A DNA stretch of 64,000 nt from Prosthecobacter sp. (GCF_034366625.1 NZ_JAXMIH010000019.1:62001-126000); one strand, 5' to 3'; shown: positions 30,470-39,875, numbered from the stretch's first letter. The notes: generated by a model not told the origin, from the sequence alone. A program made the numbers and translations.

Positions 30470-32506
30470 ATGCGCTATTTCACAGCACAGTTCCAGCTCA
30501 TTCTCTGCTTCGCCCTGACGAGTTTGTCGGGAACCACACTGCGTGCTCAGTTCAACCAAAGTAACATGCACCTCCTCTCGCCGGAGTATGAGGCAGAAGC
30601 AGCTAGGCTGCGTTCGTCCGCGCCGCAGCAGTATGATTTTTCCAAAGCCATGCTCAGCGATGTTCTACGATTCCTCGCCACGGATGCGGGCATTTCCTTC
30701 TTCTCTCTGCCTGATGACAGTGCTGATGGTGGGCGACTGATCACGTTCTCGATCAAGTCCAGTCCGTTTCAAGTTTTGGAGACTCTCTGCAAGGCCAATG
30801 GGCTGGCCATCATTCCTGACAACGGTATTTGGTACATTCGTCCGGCTGATGATCGTGAGCTCATCGGTAAATCCTATGAGATCCGGCACAATGCGCTGGA
30901 ACGTGTAGAACGTATCAGTTCGGGCGGGGGATTGACTTCTGCGGCTGCCAGCAGCAGCGGCGGTGGCGCGAGCCGTGGCGGCGGTGGCGGAGGAGGTGGG
31001 TCCGGTGGACTCGATCTTCAGGGGGCGAGCCAGACTTTTGCCGTGCGCCGTAGTGAGGTCATCAATGACATTCGAGCCCTGCTTGGTCTGCCTCCTGAGG
31101 AGCTTGAGGCAGGTCAGGGCGGTGTTGCCAGTGCTCTTGGCGGCAGTGAGGATGAAAATGCCGCACGCGCGATGAATTCGAATGAACTCAGCGCCGTGCG
31201 CAAACCCAAGGTGATTTGGAAATCCGATTCCAACACGCTCTACATCGTTGCCACCCGTCTCCAGCATCTGTGGGTGGAGGGTTATCTTGACGCGGCAGAC
31301 AAGCCGCAGTCCCTCATCGCTATCGAAGTGAAGTTTATCGAAACCTCTCGTGACCCGAAACGTGAATTCGGCATCGATTGGTCAGGCACCTTTGAAAATG
31401 GCAACTTTCGCCAGGTGGACAAAACCGAAGTGGAAACCGATGCCACCACTGGAGAGCAGACACTTAAGGTGGAATACAACTCCGTTCCCACGACTGGCGG
31501 CTTCCGCACGGATCTGGCCCCGTTGCTCAGTTCCTTGGATCTGAACAACGTGGGTGCCACGCTCGGCTGGCCCGCCCTGAGCATTCTCAGTGCGCAGGAT
31601 TTGAATGTGAAATTGCGTGCCATCCTGCGTGATGAGGAAACCAACACTACCTCCTACCCGCGCATGGTCACCATGAGCAACCGCGAAGTCGCCATCCGCA
31701 GTGTCGTGAACCAGCCGGTGCTCGATGCCAGCTCGACCGCCAGTGCCGGTGCCGTTGGCGCCACCACCACCACCCAGGTGGCCTATCTGCCCATCGGCAC
31801 CGTGCTGAACATCCTGCCCAAGCGCATGCAATCCGACAAGGTTCTGCTCAACATGGCCATCACCGTCTCCAGCATTATCGGGACCGAGGTCATTTCCGGC
31901 AATCCCTATCCCATCGCCTCGTCACGTGTTTACAGTGCTCCCGTGGAGATCGATTCCGGTTATACCGTGGCAGTTGGCGGGCTGGATGAGGCTCGTGAGC
32001 GTGAAGGCGAGGTCGGAGTTCCATTCCTCAGCAAAATCCCCGGCTTGAAGTGGCTCTTCAAATACAAAAGTCGCAGCAAGAACCACAAGAACCTGATGCT
32101 CTTCATCACGCCGACCATCATCGATGCGCGCAACGGTGGTCTGCCGCCGGAACCGCAGTCGGTCGTGCCGCAGCGCCCAAATCTGCCTGGCCGTCCCAAG
32201 GTTGACACCAACAGCGGTGCGTTGATCGGCGGCAGTGCCGCGCTCCCAAACACCGTGGACTATCTCTCGCGTGAGGCGGAGAAACTTGGCAATACCATTC
32301 AGGAAGGACGCATCACCGATGAAGTCAGCCGGAAGCTCAAAGAGCTCAAGATCGCCGTCGAACAGGTGCATGCGCAGTGTGAAATACTGAAGCTCTCCGA
32401 GCCGGCGAAGTTCGCGATGATCGACCAGCATCAACTGCTGCTCAAAAACATCCTGGAACGCCTCGCCTACTTCCAGCGCACGCTGTTCACGAAGAAGTAC
32501 CTCTGA
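30470..32506 (+). CDS. Outer-membrane secretin (PilQ/GspD-like)
   Basis: A 678-residue protein. A signal peptide (MRYFTAQFQLILCFALTSLS to ~26), an N0/STN-like region (~55-125, SDVLRFLATDAGISFFSLPD), a Gly/Ser-rich linker (~152-182), an N-domain (KPKVIWKSDSNTLYIVATRL, ~245), and the secretin beta-barrel (~385-552) with VPFLSKIPGLKWLFKYKSR and NLMLFITPTIIDARN. A ~120-residue C-terminal extension is helical. No AMIN domain is seen, unlike classical PilQ. It forms the multimeric outer-membrane exit for the pilus. It is divergently transcribed from the other pilus genes and abuts the ThuA gene tail-to-tail. Confidence 0.9.
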   Translation: MRYFTAQFQLILCFALTSLSGTTLRAQFNQSNMHLLSPEYEAEAARLRSSAPQQYDFSKAMLSDVLRFLATDAGISFFSLPDDSADGGRLITFSIKSSPFQVLETLCKANGLAIIPDNGIWYIRPADDRELIGKSYEIRHNALERVERISSGGGLTSAAASSSGGGASRGGGGGGGGSGGLDLQGASQTFAVRRSEVINDIRALLGLPPEELEAGQGGVASALGGSEDENAARAMNSNELSAVRKPKVIWKSDSNTLYIVATRLQHLWVEGYLDAADKPQSLIAIEVKFIETSRDPKREFGIDWSGTFENGNFRQVDKTEVETDATTGEQTLKVEYNSVPTTGGFRTDLAPLLSSLDLNNVGATLGWPALSILSAQDLNVKLRAILRDEETNTTSYPRMVTMSNREVAIRSVVNQPVLDASSTASAGAVGATTTTQVAYLPIGTVLNILPKRMQSDKVLLNMAITVSSIIGTEVISGNPYPIASSRVYSAPVEIDSGYTVAVGGLDEAREREGEVGVPFLSKIPGLKWLFKYKSRSKNHKNLMLFITPTIIDARNGGLPPEPQSVVPQRPNLPGRPKVDTNSGALIGGSAALPNTVDYLSREAEKLGNTIQEGRITDEVSRKLKELKIAVEQVHAQCEILKLSEPAKFAMIDQHQLLLKNILERLAYFQRTLFTKKYL

Positions 32507-33481
32507 TCAACGGATCGCCACGCGTTGAAACACGCGTGGCATTTCGATCCCGGCGCTCTTTGGTTTTGGCGCGGCTTTGGGATCGAGGTTATGTTTCAAA
32601 TCGTCCGCCGTCACGGTCGATTCGACGCCTTTCTCAGGAACTTCGACCTTCGTTACCCACAGTAGCGCGTTCAGCACGGCCTTGCGCACGTTGTTGTTGC
32701 CCCAGTTGTCGTGGAAATGACCACCGGTGAAGCCGAATCCGCGTCCGCCGTCGGCACGTTCGATGGCCCACATCATCGTCTCAGGGCTGCCTTTCTCCGC
32801 CTGGATGTGCGGATACGGGCCTTTGGGATAAACATAAGGGCCGTCACGTGTCGCATCCGCTGGCGTTGCCACCAGGATCGGCGCAAACTTAGCCGCGCCA
32901 TCGTTCGCTGATCTCACCCCATGACCGAAGGCCGGGCGGAAGCGCATGTGGAAGTACCACTCATCCTTCGTCGTAAACGGCTCCACGCCGCGCGTGATCG
33001 CATGCTTGGGCAGTTCCGCGTAGTTTGCATCCCAGATGGGATTGCAGGAATAGGCGTTCTCATAGTGCCCGCCCAGCCATTCCTGAAACTCCTTGCCCGC
33101 CTGATCTGGCACGATCTCCACGCCGTAGTGCATGCAGCCGAAGCCCACTCCCTTCGCGATCAGCTTGCGCAGCGTTTCGAGATGTCCATCGACCACAGCG
33201 GGATGCTTGCCACCGCCGTCCGCGTAAATTACCACCGCGTCTGCGTTGTCGAAGGTCTTCTCATCACTCACCCAGCCCAGTTCATGGCGGTCCACGATCA
33301 GATTCGGCACGCTTTGCAGGCACTTTTCCAGCAGTATCGTTCCCGCGCGGAATTCATGCATGCCCGGCGGATGCGAGGGCTTGCCGGCGATCAAAACGAG
33401 CTTCTGTTTGCCCTCCGACGTGGCTGCCTGGAGTGAAACGGCACTAGCGACGAGGAAGGTAAGCAGTTGGATCGGCTTCAT
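32507..33481 (-). CDS. ThuA-domain secreted protein
   Basis: 324 residues from ATG 33481 with a signal peptide (MKPIQLLTFLVASAVSLQAA). ThuA fold hallmarks: LVLIAGKPSHPPGMHEFRAG, ADAVVIYADGGGKH, GVGFGCMHYGVEI, and GFTGGHFHDNWGNNNVRKAV near the C-terminus. ThuA is a glutamine-amidotransferase-like family with trehalose-utilisation and other glycan-linked members; the substrate is unknown. It is convergent with the secretin gene, with the stops abutting. An upstream open stretch lacks support. Confidence 0.85.
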   Translation of the reverse strand: MKPIQLLTFLVASAVSLQAATSEGKQKLVLIAGKPSHPPGMHEFRAGTILLEKCLQSVPNLIVDRHELGWVSDEKTFDNADAVVIYADGGGKHPAVVDGHLETLRKLIAKGVGFGCMHYGVEIVPDQAGKEFQEWLGGHYENAYSCNPIWDANYAELPKHAITRGVEPFTTKDEWYFHMRFRPAFGHGVRSANDGAAKFAPILVATPADATRDGPYVYPKGPYPHIQAEKGSPETMMWAIERADGGRGFGFTGGHFHDNWGNNNVRKAVLNALLWVTKVEVPEKGVESTVTADDLKHNLDPKAAPKPKSAGIEMPRVFQRVAIR

Positions 33482-33571
33482 AAGATTGGAGGGGGTGAAT
33501 TGCGGCATCATTCCCGGTGCCATGATCAAATCAAGAGCCGAAGCATCTCCTGTTGCTCTCAGTGACTGTGT

Positions 33572-34330
33572 TTATTTCTTCGGAGCGTTCATGGCGGCCA
33601 TTTTCTTGGCCATGTCGGCTTCGAACTTCGCATACTGGCGGTCGTCCACCTTGAACTTGTTGCGCATGTAGTTGGAGTTTTCGTATTTCCATTTCTGGCC
33701 GGAGTCGTTGTAGGTCATGACGGTGGCCTGGCCCTGCAGGTATTCCTTGTGCGTGGGATCGGCCAGCGGCGGGTTCGACACTTTCGGCGGGCCGCCGAGT
33801 CCGCCCTCGATCAGATGCCCGGAGAAACTGCCGAACGTGCCGACGGTCACAAGGTGTTCCGCGCCTTGGATCTGACGGGTGATGGGCACGAACTTGAACT
33901 CGCGCTTCTTAGCCGCCAGCGGGAAGAGGTGCGCGCTGATCTCCTTCAGAGCGGTGCGCTGCGCCTCGGTCGCGCGTTCGTCGATATAGACGTTGTCGAA
34001 GTTCCAGTTGCCGAAGGACTCGAACATGCTCTTGCCCTCCGGGCTTTGCACGAACTGGGCCACTGCGAGACCATCAAGCGAGGTCTTGCCATAGCTGCCT
34101 TTGGTAATGAAGACCATCTGCGCTCCGTCGCAGGTCATGCGCGAAGGCACCGATTTGAACCAGCAGGGGCAGGGCGCATGGCACGAGCAGGCTTCCTCCA
34201 GCTCGCCTGTCACATTCCACGAGGGTTGTTTCGTCTCTGTCTTGGCCGTGTCGGCAGCGATGCTGGATTGCAAAGCGCCACACAGAGTGAGCACAGCGGC
34301 CATGGCCGCTTTCCAAAGAATCGTTTTCAT
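33572..34330 (-). CDS. DUF1326 domain protein, exported
   Basis: 252 residues from ATG 34330 with a signal peptide (MKTILWKAAMAAVLTLCGAL). The characteristic DUF1326 start WNVTGELEEACSCHAPCPCW (three-Cys cluster) is followed by FITKGSYGKTSLDGLAVAQF and a late GQATVMTYNDSGQKW. DUF1326 is a beta-rich family with a cysteine cluster that may bind metal; biochemical role unknown. It lies 90 bases upstream of the ThuA gene start on the same strand, so they may form one transcript. Confidence 0.78.
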   Translation of the reverse strand: MKTILWKAAMAAVLTLCGALQSSIAADTAKTETKQPSWNVTGELEEACSCHAPCPCWFKSVPSRMTCDGAQMVFITKGSYGKTSLDGLAVAQFVQSPEGKSMFESFGNWNFDNVYIDERATEAQRTALKEISAHLFPLAAKKREFKFVPITRQIQGAEHLVTVGTFGSFSGHLIEGGLGGPPKVSNPPLADPTHKEYLQGQATVMTYNDSGQKWKYENSNYMRNKFKVDDRQYAKFEADMAKKMAAMNAPKK

Positions 34331-34456
34331 GATGGGATGAATCTCCTTTGAGGCAAGACTACGAACCACCGAGCCATCTGGACACAGTCTCGTGCATCTT
34401 TTCTTCGGACTGTTCTGCCTCCCCCGGGTCGGCGGCGTTGCGGGCAGGGGGCTATT

Positions 34457-34660
34457 TCATTTCGCGGCGTTGCGGGCAAGTTTCCACAACCACAGGCTGA
34501 GGCCGCTCAGGGCGAGGAAGGCCAGCCCGCTGGGCCACAAGGGCAGGGTGTTACCTGCGACAAGGATATCAGTGCGCAGCAGCAAGCGCGTCAGTTGGGC
34601 GAGTGCCATCAATCCGAACACGGTGCCGGCCAAGCGCAGACCAAGGAGGGGTGAGTTCAT
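34457..34660 (-). CDS. Small two-helix membrane protein
   Basis: About 67 residues from ATG 34660 (MNSPLLGLRLAGTVFGLMAL). Two hydrophobic helices are separated by a short loop; the C-terminus is basic (LARNAAK). No family is recognised. The frame is open 10 codons further upstream (34690), with no clear choice from the start context. Confidence 0.5.
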   Translation of the reverse strand: MNSPLLGLRLAGTVFGLMALAQLTRLLLRTDILVAGNTLPLWPSGLAFLALSGLSLWLWKLARNAAK

Positions 34661-34723
34661 GAATGTGATGCTTTGTTGTGAAGCGGTCATTCATCTATAC
34701 GGACGTCACACGCTTGGCTGATT

Positions 34724-35137
34724 TCAAATTCCGCGATGTGAGGGGTCGTTCGCAGGCTGGCGTGACGGACTGACGAAGCGTGGGGTCGTGGCGACCCATT
34801 CGCGATGCTCGTGGAGCGCTGCGGAGATTTGCTCCAGCGCCGCCAATGGCAGGTTCATGGAAACGCCCCAGGATTCATCATCCGGTCCGATCAGCAGGGT
34901 GATTCCCTTGTCATCTGAGCACCAGAAAACGGGTGAGCCGACACATTGCCCGATACGAAGGGAGCCACGGCTTTGCCAGTCCGCGTCACGCACCTTGGAA
35001 AACAAATCCATCTCCTCCAAGCGCACCCACACCACGACGCAGGTGCTGTTCCAGATGATGCCCAGGGAGGCGATGGGAAACCCCTCGTTGTCGTAGGCTT
35101 GATTGGCGTAGATGGAGAGTGCGGGAGGCGTTTCCAT
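34724..35137 (-). CDS. Hypothetical protein, 137 residues
   Basis: A soluble, acidic, beta-rich-looking protein with many aromatic residues (LGIIWNSTCVVVWVRLEEMD, SPVFWCSDDKGITLLIGPDD) and a short C-terminal helix. No signal peptide. No family is recognised. It begins 7 bases after the stop of the membrane-anchored 172-residue protein and belongs to a three-gene minus-strand set (36051 to 34724) that is probably co-transcribed. Confidence 0.5.
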   Translation of the reverse strand: METPPALSIYANQAYDNEGFPIASLGIIWNSTCVVVWVRLEEMDLFSKVRDADWQSRGSLRIGQCVGSPVFWCSDDKGITLLIGPDDESWGVSMNLPLAALEQISAALHEHREWVATTPRFVSPSRQPANDPSHRGI

Positions 35138-35144
35138 GAGAAGA

Positions 35145-35663
35145 TCAGATGGTCCAGTCCACTTTGCATTGCCAGTCAGGACTGACGTCCATGATGGGAG
35201 ATAACATATAATCTCCTGAATACGGAGTGTCCATGATCACGGTAAAACTGCCGTTTTCATTCATGATCACGAGGCTGGCCTGGATCGATGCGGTATCGAA
35301 ATGCTCGAACTTGTGGCCCCAGCCGTCATCGTCCGGCGGTGGCGGCGTCTGCCTGAGCAGCCCAGGCAAGCGTGCCTCAATCTCCCGCCAGCGTTCGATC
35401 TGGGCCTCCGTCGGTCCCGCCACCTTGCAGCTTAAACTCAGCTCATACCCGAGGCGCTCGCTGGTGATCCGTGCCCACCAATGGCCATCGTCAAACTCGC
35501 GGTAGGTTCCCAGCACCGGGTGCGGCTTGTCCACAAACGTCGCGGGAGACGGCGGCTGCCGCCTGGGTTTGAGGGTGATGATGCGGCGTGCCAGCACGAT
35601 GAACGCGATCACGATCAGACCCGCGCAGAGGCAGCCAAAGAGGAGATGCGGGTTGAACGACAT
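35145..35663 (-). CDS. Membrane-anchored hypothetical protein, 172 residues
   Basis: One N-terminal transmembrane helix (LLFGCLCAGLIVIAFIVLAR), a basic segment, a Pro/Ser linker, then a globular domain with WWARITSERLGYELSLSCKV and an amphipathic helix (TEAQIERWREIEARLPGLL), ending in SPDWQCKVDWTI. No family is recognised. It sits 13 bases after the 124-residue gene and 7 before the 137-residue gene. Confidence 0.5.
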   Translation of the reverse strand: MSFNPHLLFGCLCAGLIVIAFIVLARRIITLKPRRQPPSPATFVDKPHPVLGTYREFDDGHWWARITSERLGYELSLSCKVAGPTEAQIERWREIEARLPGLLRQTPPPPDDDGWGHKFEHFDTASIQASLVIMNENGSFTVIMDTPYSGDYMLSPIMDVSPDWQCKVDWTI

Positions 35664-35676
35664 GCGGGCGAAAAGG

Positions 35677-36051
35677 TCAATGCGGCGCGGCTGAAAGAAG
35701 ATGAGTGAAGTTCTGGTCCGCGATCATGCGGGCAAACTCCTCCGGGCTAAGCGTGACGCCAGACTGCTGTGCACGTTGTTGGTTTTCTGCCCACATTTGC
35801 CGGAGAGAGTCGTCCAGTGAATCGCCAAGATGCAAGGTGGTGCGCAGGGTGACGCGCCAGTCTGCGTCGCCTCCGAAGATTCTCTGCGTGATCGAGGCGA
35901 CCAACTGCTCCTTGTCTGGCGCGAGATTGCCGATGGCGCTCAGGACATAGTTTTCCAGCAAGATGAGCAGAGGGCGGCCATCGTAACGACCACCCATCGC
36001 CGTGGCTAAAGACGGCTTGGGCGATTTGCGCAGGAAGTCAAACAGGCCCAT
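35677..36051 (-). CDS. Hypothetical protein, 124 residues
   Basis: A small cytoplasmic protein beginning MGLFDFLRKSPKPSLATAMG. The middle is helical (LLILLENYVLSAIGNLAPDK), followed by DADWRVTLRTTLHLGDSLDD and a C-terminal EEFARMIADQNF helix. No family is recognised. It is the first of three tightly spaced minus-strand hypotheticals, so a shared function is plausible but unknown. Confidence 0.5.
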   Translation of the reverse strand: MGLFDFLRKSPKPSLATAMGGRYDGRPLLILLENYVLSAIGNLAPDKEQLVASITQRIFGGDADWRVTLRTTLHLGDSLDDSLRQMWAENQQRAQQSGVTLSPEEFARMIADQNFTHLLSAAPH

Positions 36052-36091
36052 GGATCGAAATGACCGTGCTCAGGTTTGAAAAGGCTCCCTG

Positions 36092-37132
36092 CTACAACCT
36101 CCTCAACCCATCCTCGGTCATCGCACACGGAATCTCGGCGTCGATTTCATCAATGCGTGCCAGCGTTTCGGCGCTGAGCACGAGATCGGCGGCTTGGAGA
36201 CTTTCTTCAAACTGCGCGACGGTGGTGGCGCCGACGATGGTGGAGGCGACGAAGTCGTGCTGCTTGCTCCAGGCGAGGGCGAGCGCGGTGACGCTGATGC
36301 CGAGGTCGGCGGCGATGAGCTGGAGGCGTGCCGTGGTTTCGAGGCTGCGCTCATTCACGAAGCGGGCGGCCATGCGTTTCTGACGCGGGCCGCCGTTCTG
36401 GATGTAGTCGGTGAAGCGGGCGCCTTTCGGCAAAGCACCGCCGTTGTATTTGCCGCAGAGCACGCCACCGCCGAGCGGGGAGTAGGGCAGGAGGCTGACG
36501 TTTTCTTGGCGGCAGACCTGCGCGAGTTCGCTTTCGCAGCGGCGGTTGATGAGGGAGAAGTTGTTCTGCACGGAGGCCATGCGGGCGAGGCCGTGCTTCT
36601 CGGCCTCCCAGAGGTTTTTCATCACGCCCCAGCTTGTCTCATTGCTGCTGCCCCAGGCGCGGATTTTGCCCTGGTCGATGAGATCGGTCAGTGCGCCGAG
36701 CGTTTCGGCCTGCTCCATGCCGTGGTCGGGCCAATGCGTCTGGTAGAGGTCGATGTAATCAGTTTGCAGGCGGCGCAGGCTGTCCTCGCAGGCCTGGAAG
36801 ATCTGGCGGCGGTCCAGCGCGGTGAAGCCGCCGCGAATCGGCGGACGGAACCAGCCATGACCGGGGCCGGTGACTTTGCTGGCGACGATGAGCTCGCCCC
36901 GAGTGCGGCCCTTGAGCCATTTGCCGACGATCTGCTCGGTGACGCCGAAGAGTTCGGCGCTCGGTGGCACAGGATACATCTCGGCGGTGTCGAAAAAGTC
37001 GATCCCGGCGTCGATGGCGCGGTCCATGATGGCGAAGGAGGTCTTCTCATCGGCCTGGAGGCCGAAGGTCATGGTTCCCATGCAGATGTCCGTGACGACG
37101 ATGCCGGTGCGGCCGAGGCGGTTGCGTTTCAT
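36092..37132 (-). CDS. Aldo/keto reductase
   Basis: A 346-residue NADPH-type reductase of the TIM-barrel AKR family. The catalytic tetrad is in place: Asp48 and Tyr53 (FFDTAEMYP), Lys86 (IVASKVTG), His133 (YQTHWPDHG). Also the N-terminal [19 protein letters not shown] and a C-terminal [17 protein letters not shown] (phosphate-binding segment). It reduces carbonyl groups; the physiological substrate is unknown. It resembles the Tas/YajO-like subgroup by its MxQxx-x-RxWG context ([12 protein letters not shown]). It stands alone, divergent from the kinase gene. Confidence 0.88.
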   Translation of the reverse strand: MKRNRLGRTGIVVTDICMGTMTFGLQADEKTSFAIMDRAIDAGIDFFDTAEMYPVPPSAELFGVTEQIVGKWLKGRTRGELIVASKVTGPGHGWFRPPIRGGFTALDRRQIFQACEDSLRRLQTDYIDLYQTHWPDHGMEQAETLGALTDLIDQGKIRAWGSSNETSWGVMKNLWEAEKHGLARMASVQNNFSLINRRCESELAQVCRQENVSLLPYSPLGGGVLCGKYNGGALPKGARFTDYIQNGGPRQKRMAARFVNERSLETTARLQLIAADLGISVTALALAWSKQHDFVASTIVGATTVAQFEESLQAADLVLSAETLARIDEIDAEIPCAMTEDGLRRL

Positions 37133-37258
37133 AAGACGCGGATGCTAGCAGCGAAGGGCAGGGAGCCAAGAACGAAGCGGCGTCTTTTGAAATTCGTGAC
37201 TTCGCAACTCGACAAGGGGACGGGGTTGAAGTGTAATTCCACTATTCCAACCTTTTTC

Positions 37259-39796
37259 ATGCAGTCTTCGTCACGCACGCCCCCGGACATTCGCGATCAT
37301 GAAACGCTCCGCCTCATCGGGCGGGGGGCGTTTGGGGAGGTGTGGCTGGCGCGGAGTGTGACGGGCGTGCTGCGCGCGGTGAAAGTGGTGTGGCGGGAGG
37401 ATTACGACCGGCCGGACTCGTTTGAGCGTGAGTTTGAAGCGATCAAACGCTTCGAGCCGATCTCACGCCGCCATGAGGCGCTGGTGCCGATCCTGCAAGT
37501 CGGGCGCAACGATCATGATGGCTTCTACTATTACGTGATGGAGCTGGCGGATGATCTGGAACGCGGACGTGACATCGACGCGGAGACGTACAAGCCCCAC
37601 ACGCTGGGTTTGCAGATGCGGAAGGACAAATGCGTGTCCGCAGAGCAATGCATCAAGCTGGGAGCGACGATTGCGGAGGGGCTCGATTATTTGCACCGCA
37701 ATCAGCTCATTCATCGCGACGTGAAGCCGTCGAATTTGATTTTCATCGACGGCATCTGCCGGCTGGCGGACATCGGGCTGGTGGCGTTGCTGGGGCAGCG
37801 CAGTTTCGTGGGTACGGAAGGCTTTGTGGCTCCCGAGGGGCCGGGAACGGCGGCGTCGGATATTTTTTCGCTGGGCATGGTACTGTATGAAGCGAGTACG
37901 GGGAAGGACCGGCTGGATTTTCCTGATTTGCCGTCATGCACGGAATCAGGAGCCGATTTGGAGGTGTGGCGCAGATTGCAGGATGCAATTTGCACGGCCT
38001 GCGCGCCGAAGGCGAAGCAGCGCTTCGTCAATGCGCGTGAGATGGCGCTGGCTCTGCGTGGCGAGCCGTTGCCATCGTCACGTCGTCTGATGTGGACGTG
38101 GATCGCGGCTGGTTCAGCGGCGTTGATGCTGGCGGTGGGCTTTGGCATGTGGCTGGCACAGAACCACCGCGCCCGGGCACTGATGGCGATGAACAACAGC
38201 GTGCCGCGGCTCAAGATCGTGACAACGCCGCCAGACGTGGTGGTGTTTGCCGGTGAGGAGCAACTCGGCGTGACGCCACTGGAACTGAACCCCGCCGAGG
38301 GCGTGCCGGTGATCTATCAACTGCGCCTTCCGGGGCACAAGCAGATCGAGATCGAGCACATCGCGTCAGATCGAAAGCCGGCGGTGTTTGATTTGAAAAT
38401 GGAGCCGTCGCGTTTGCCACAGAAAGGTGAGCGCTGGATGAACAGCCTGGGCATGGCATTCAAACCGGGGCAGGGCGGGCATGTCAGCGCCGATCCGGTG
38501 GAGATGAAGTTTTTCCGCCGCTTCCTGGAGGCCACAGGTCGTTCGTTCGAAGGCAAGGTGGTGCGGTTTCAGCAAGGCAAGGAGACGGCATATCTCGTCG
38601 TCGTGCCTGATGGCGATGCGGAGGCGTTTCGCTACTGGCTGACGGATCGTGACCGCAGCGAGGCGTTTTTGAGCCAGGAACATCATTACGAGGTAGAGCC
38701 GTTCTACTTTGTCGAGAGCGGCCTGCCTGCGGCGGATGAAATGCCTGATGGCCGCGAGGCTGATACGAGTCCTGACGAAGAGAAAAACTGGCGTGCGTTT
38801 CTGCTGCGCGTGGAACGCCAGACCTACGGCAGTGTAATCGTGCGCAGCCAGCCGGAGAAGGTGCGGGTGTTTCAGCACGAGCAGTTTCTGGGTGAGACAC
38901 CGCTGGAACTGCCGCGTGTGCGCACGGGTCCGGTGGAGTTTGAACTGCGGGAAGAAGGCTTCGCCGACGTGGTTCTCGAAGGAGAGGTGAAGGAAGGTGA
39001 GCAGGCGGAACTGTTTGCCGACATGCAGACACGCAAGGCGGTGACCTTTGGCCGACAATGGAAGGCAAACAGTCTGGGCATGAATTTTGTGCCGCTAGGA
39101 GATGTGATGATCTCCGCCTGGGAGACACGGCATCGCGATTTCATCGAATACTCCAAGGCTGCACAGGCTCGTCGCCCTGGTCGGGTGGAAGACAGCGGCA
39201 AAGGCGGCTCGCTGCCTGTGGCTGGGGTGGATCGCAATGAAGCGCGGGCGTTTTGTGCCTGGCTTACCGAGCGCGAACGCAACGCCGGTCTGATTGCTCC
39301 CAAGGATGTGTATCGTCTGCCGACGGATGAGGAATGGAGTCGCGCGGTCGGCCTGCCGCTCGAACGCGGCACTACACCTGAAGATCGCAACGGACGCATC
39401 CGTGGCATTTATTCCTGGGGCTTCGACTGGCCACCGCCCTCGGGCGTGGACAATCTCGCGGACATGAATGCCGCGCGCAAAGCCAGCCTCGACAGCGCCA
39501 TCGCTGGTTACGAGGACAAATTTCCGTTTCTGGCGCCCGTGACGGCCCTGCAGCCGAATGAGCGCGGCATTTCGGGTCTTGCCGGCAATGTTTCCGAATG
39601 GGTGGAGACGGACTACGAGCCGGTTCCTGCCGCAAAACCCGGCGAGCTTCCCAAACCAGTGCTGGGCACGATGCGTGGTGGTAACTGGCGTACCGCCTCG
39701 CAGGAGGAGCTGCTGGCCTCGGCCCGCATGCCCGTGCCGCCGGAGACTCGGCGGAACACGATCGGCTTCCGCGTGGTGCTGGCCCACGGGAAATAG
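37259..39796 (+). CDS. Ser/Thr protein kinase fused to PEGA and formylglycine-enzyme-like domains
   Basis: 845 residues. Kinase domain ~14-265: glycine loop GRGAFGEVW, Lys42 (AVKVVW), catalytic loop HRDVKPSN (152-159), and activation start Asp171-Ile-Gly instead of DFG. A transmembrane helix (~277-300, WIAAGSAALMLAVGFGMWLA) separates a PEGA domain (~317-383, LKIVTTPPDVVVF), an FGE-like segment (~390-510), a second PEGA (VIVRSQPEKVRVF) and a final FGE/SUMF1 domain with YRLPTDEEWSRAVGL, SGLAGNVSEWVE and a GGNWRTAS end. The kinase is cytoplasmic and the rest external. The ATG at 37259 opens the conserved domain; the frame is open far upstream over the reductase gene. Confidence 0.85.
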   Translation: MQSSSRTPPDIRDHETLRLIGRGAFGEVWLARSVTGVLRAVKVVWREDYDRPDSFEREFEAIKRFEPISRRHEALVPILQVGRNDHDGFYYYVMELADDLERGRDIDAETYKPHTLGLQMRKDKCVSAEQCIKLGATIAEGLDYLHRNQLIHRDVKPSNLIFIDGICRLADIGLVALLGQRSFVGTEGFVAPEGPGTAASDIFSLGMVLYEASTGKDRLDFPDLPSCTESGADLEVWRRLQDAICTACAPKAKQRFVNAREMALALRGEPLPSSRRLMWTWIAAGSAALMLAVGFGMWLAQNHRARALMAMNNSVPRLKIVTTPPDVVVFAGEEQLGVTPLELNPAEGVPVIYQLRLPGHKQIEIEHIASDRKPAVFDLKMEPSRLPQKGERWMNSLGMAFKPGQGGHVSADPVEMKFFRRFLEATGRSFEGKVVRFQQGKETAYLVVVPDGDAEAFRYWLTDRDRSEAFLSQEHHYEVEPFYFVESGLPAADEMPDGREADTSPDEEKNWRAFLLRVERQTYGSVIVRSQPEKVRVFQHEQFLGETPLELPRVRTGPVEFELREEGFADVVLEGEVKEGEQAELFADMQTRKAVTFGRQWKANSLGMNFVPLGDVMISAWETRHRDFIEYSKAAQARRPGRVEDSGKGGSLPVAGVDRNEARAFCAWLTERERNAGLIAPKDVYRLPTDEEWSRAVGLPLERGTTPEDRNGRIRGIYSWGFDWPPPSGVDNLADMNAARKASLDSAIAGYEDKFPFLAPVTALQPNERGISGLAGNVSEWVETDYEPVPAAKPGELPKPVLGTMRGGNWRTASQEELLASARMPVPPETRRNTIGFRVVLAHGK

Positions 39797-39820
39797 CAAA
39801 GTCGTTCGAGGCTTTGCTTT
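39795..39820 (+). terminator. Possible terminator after the kinase gene
   Basis: AGCAAAG (39795-39801) and CTTTGCT (39812-39818) form a 7-bp AT-rich stem with a 10-base loop, ending in TT. It begins within the kinase stop codon. Weak compared with 762-790. Confidence 0.35.
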
Positions 39821-39875
39821 GCAACTTTGGTTCTAGAACTAGACTGGCACAGTCGTATCCCAATTACCCCCAATC

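Noticed and set aside
36194..37258. Open frame extending the kinase gene ~355 codons upstream
   Set aside because: It is antisense to the complete aldo/keto reductase gene and shows no domain; the kinase domain begins right after ATG 37259.
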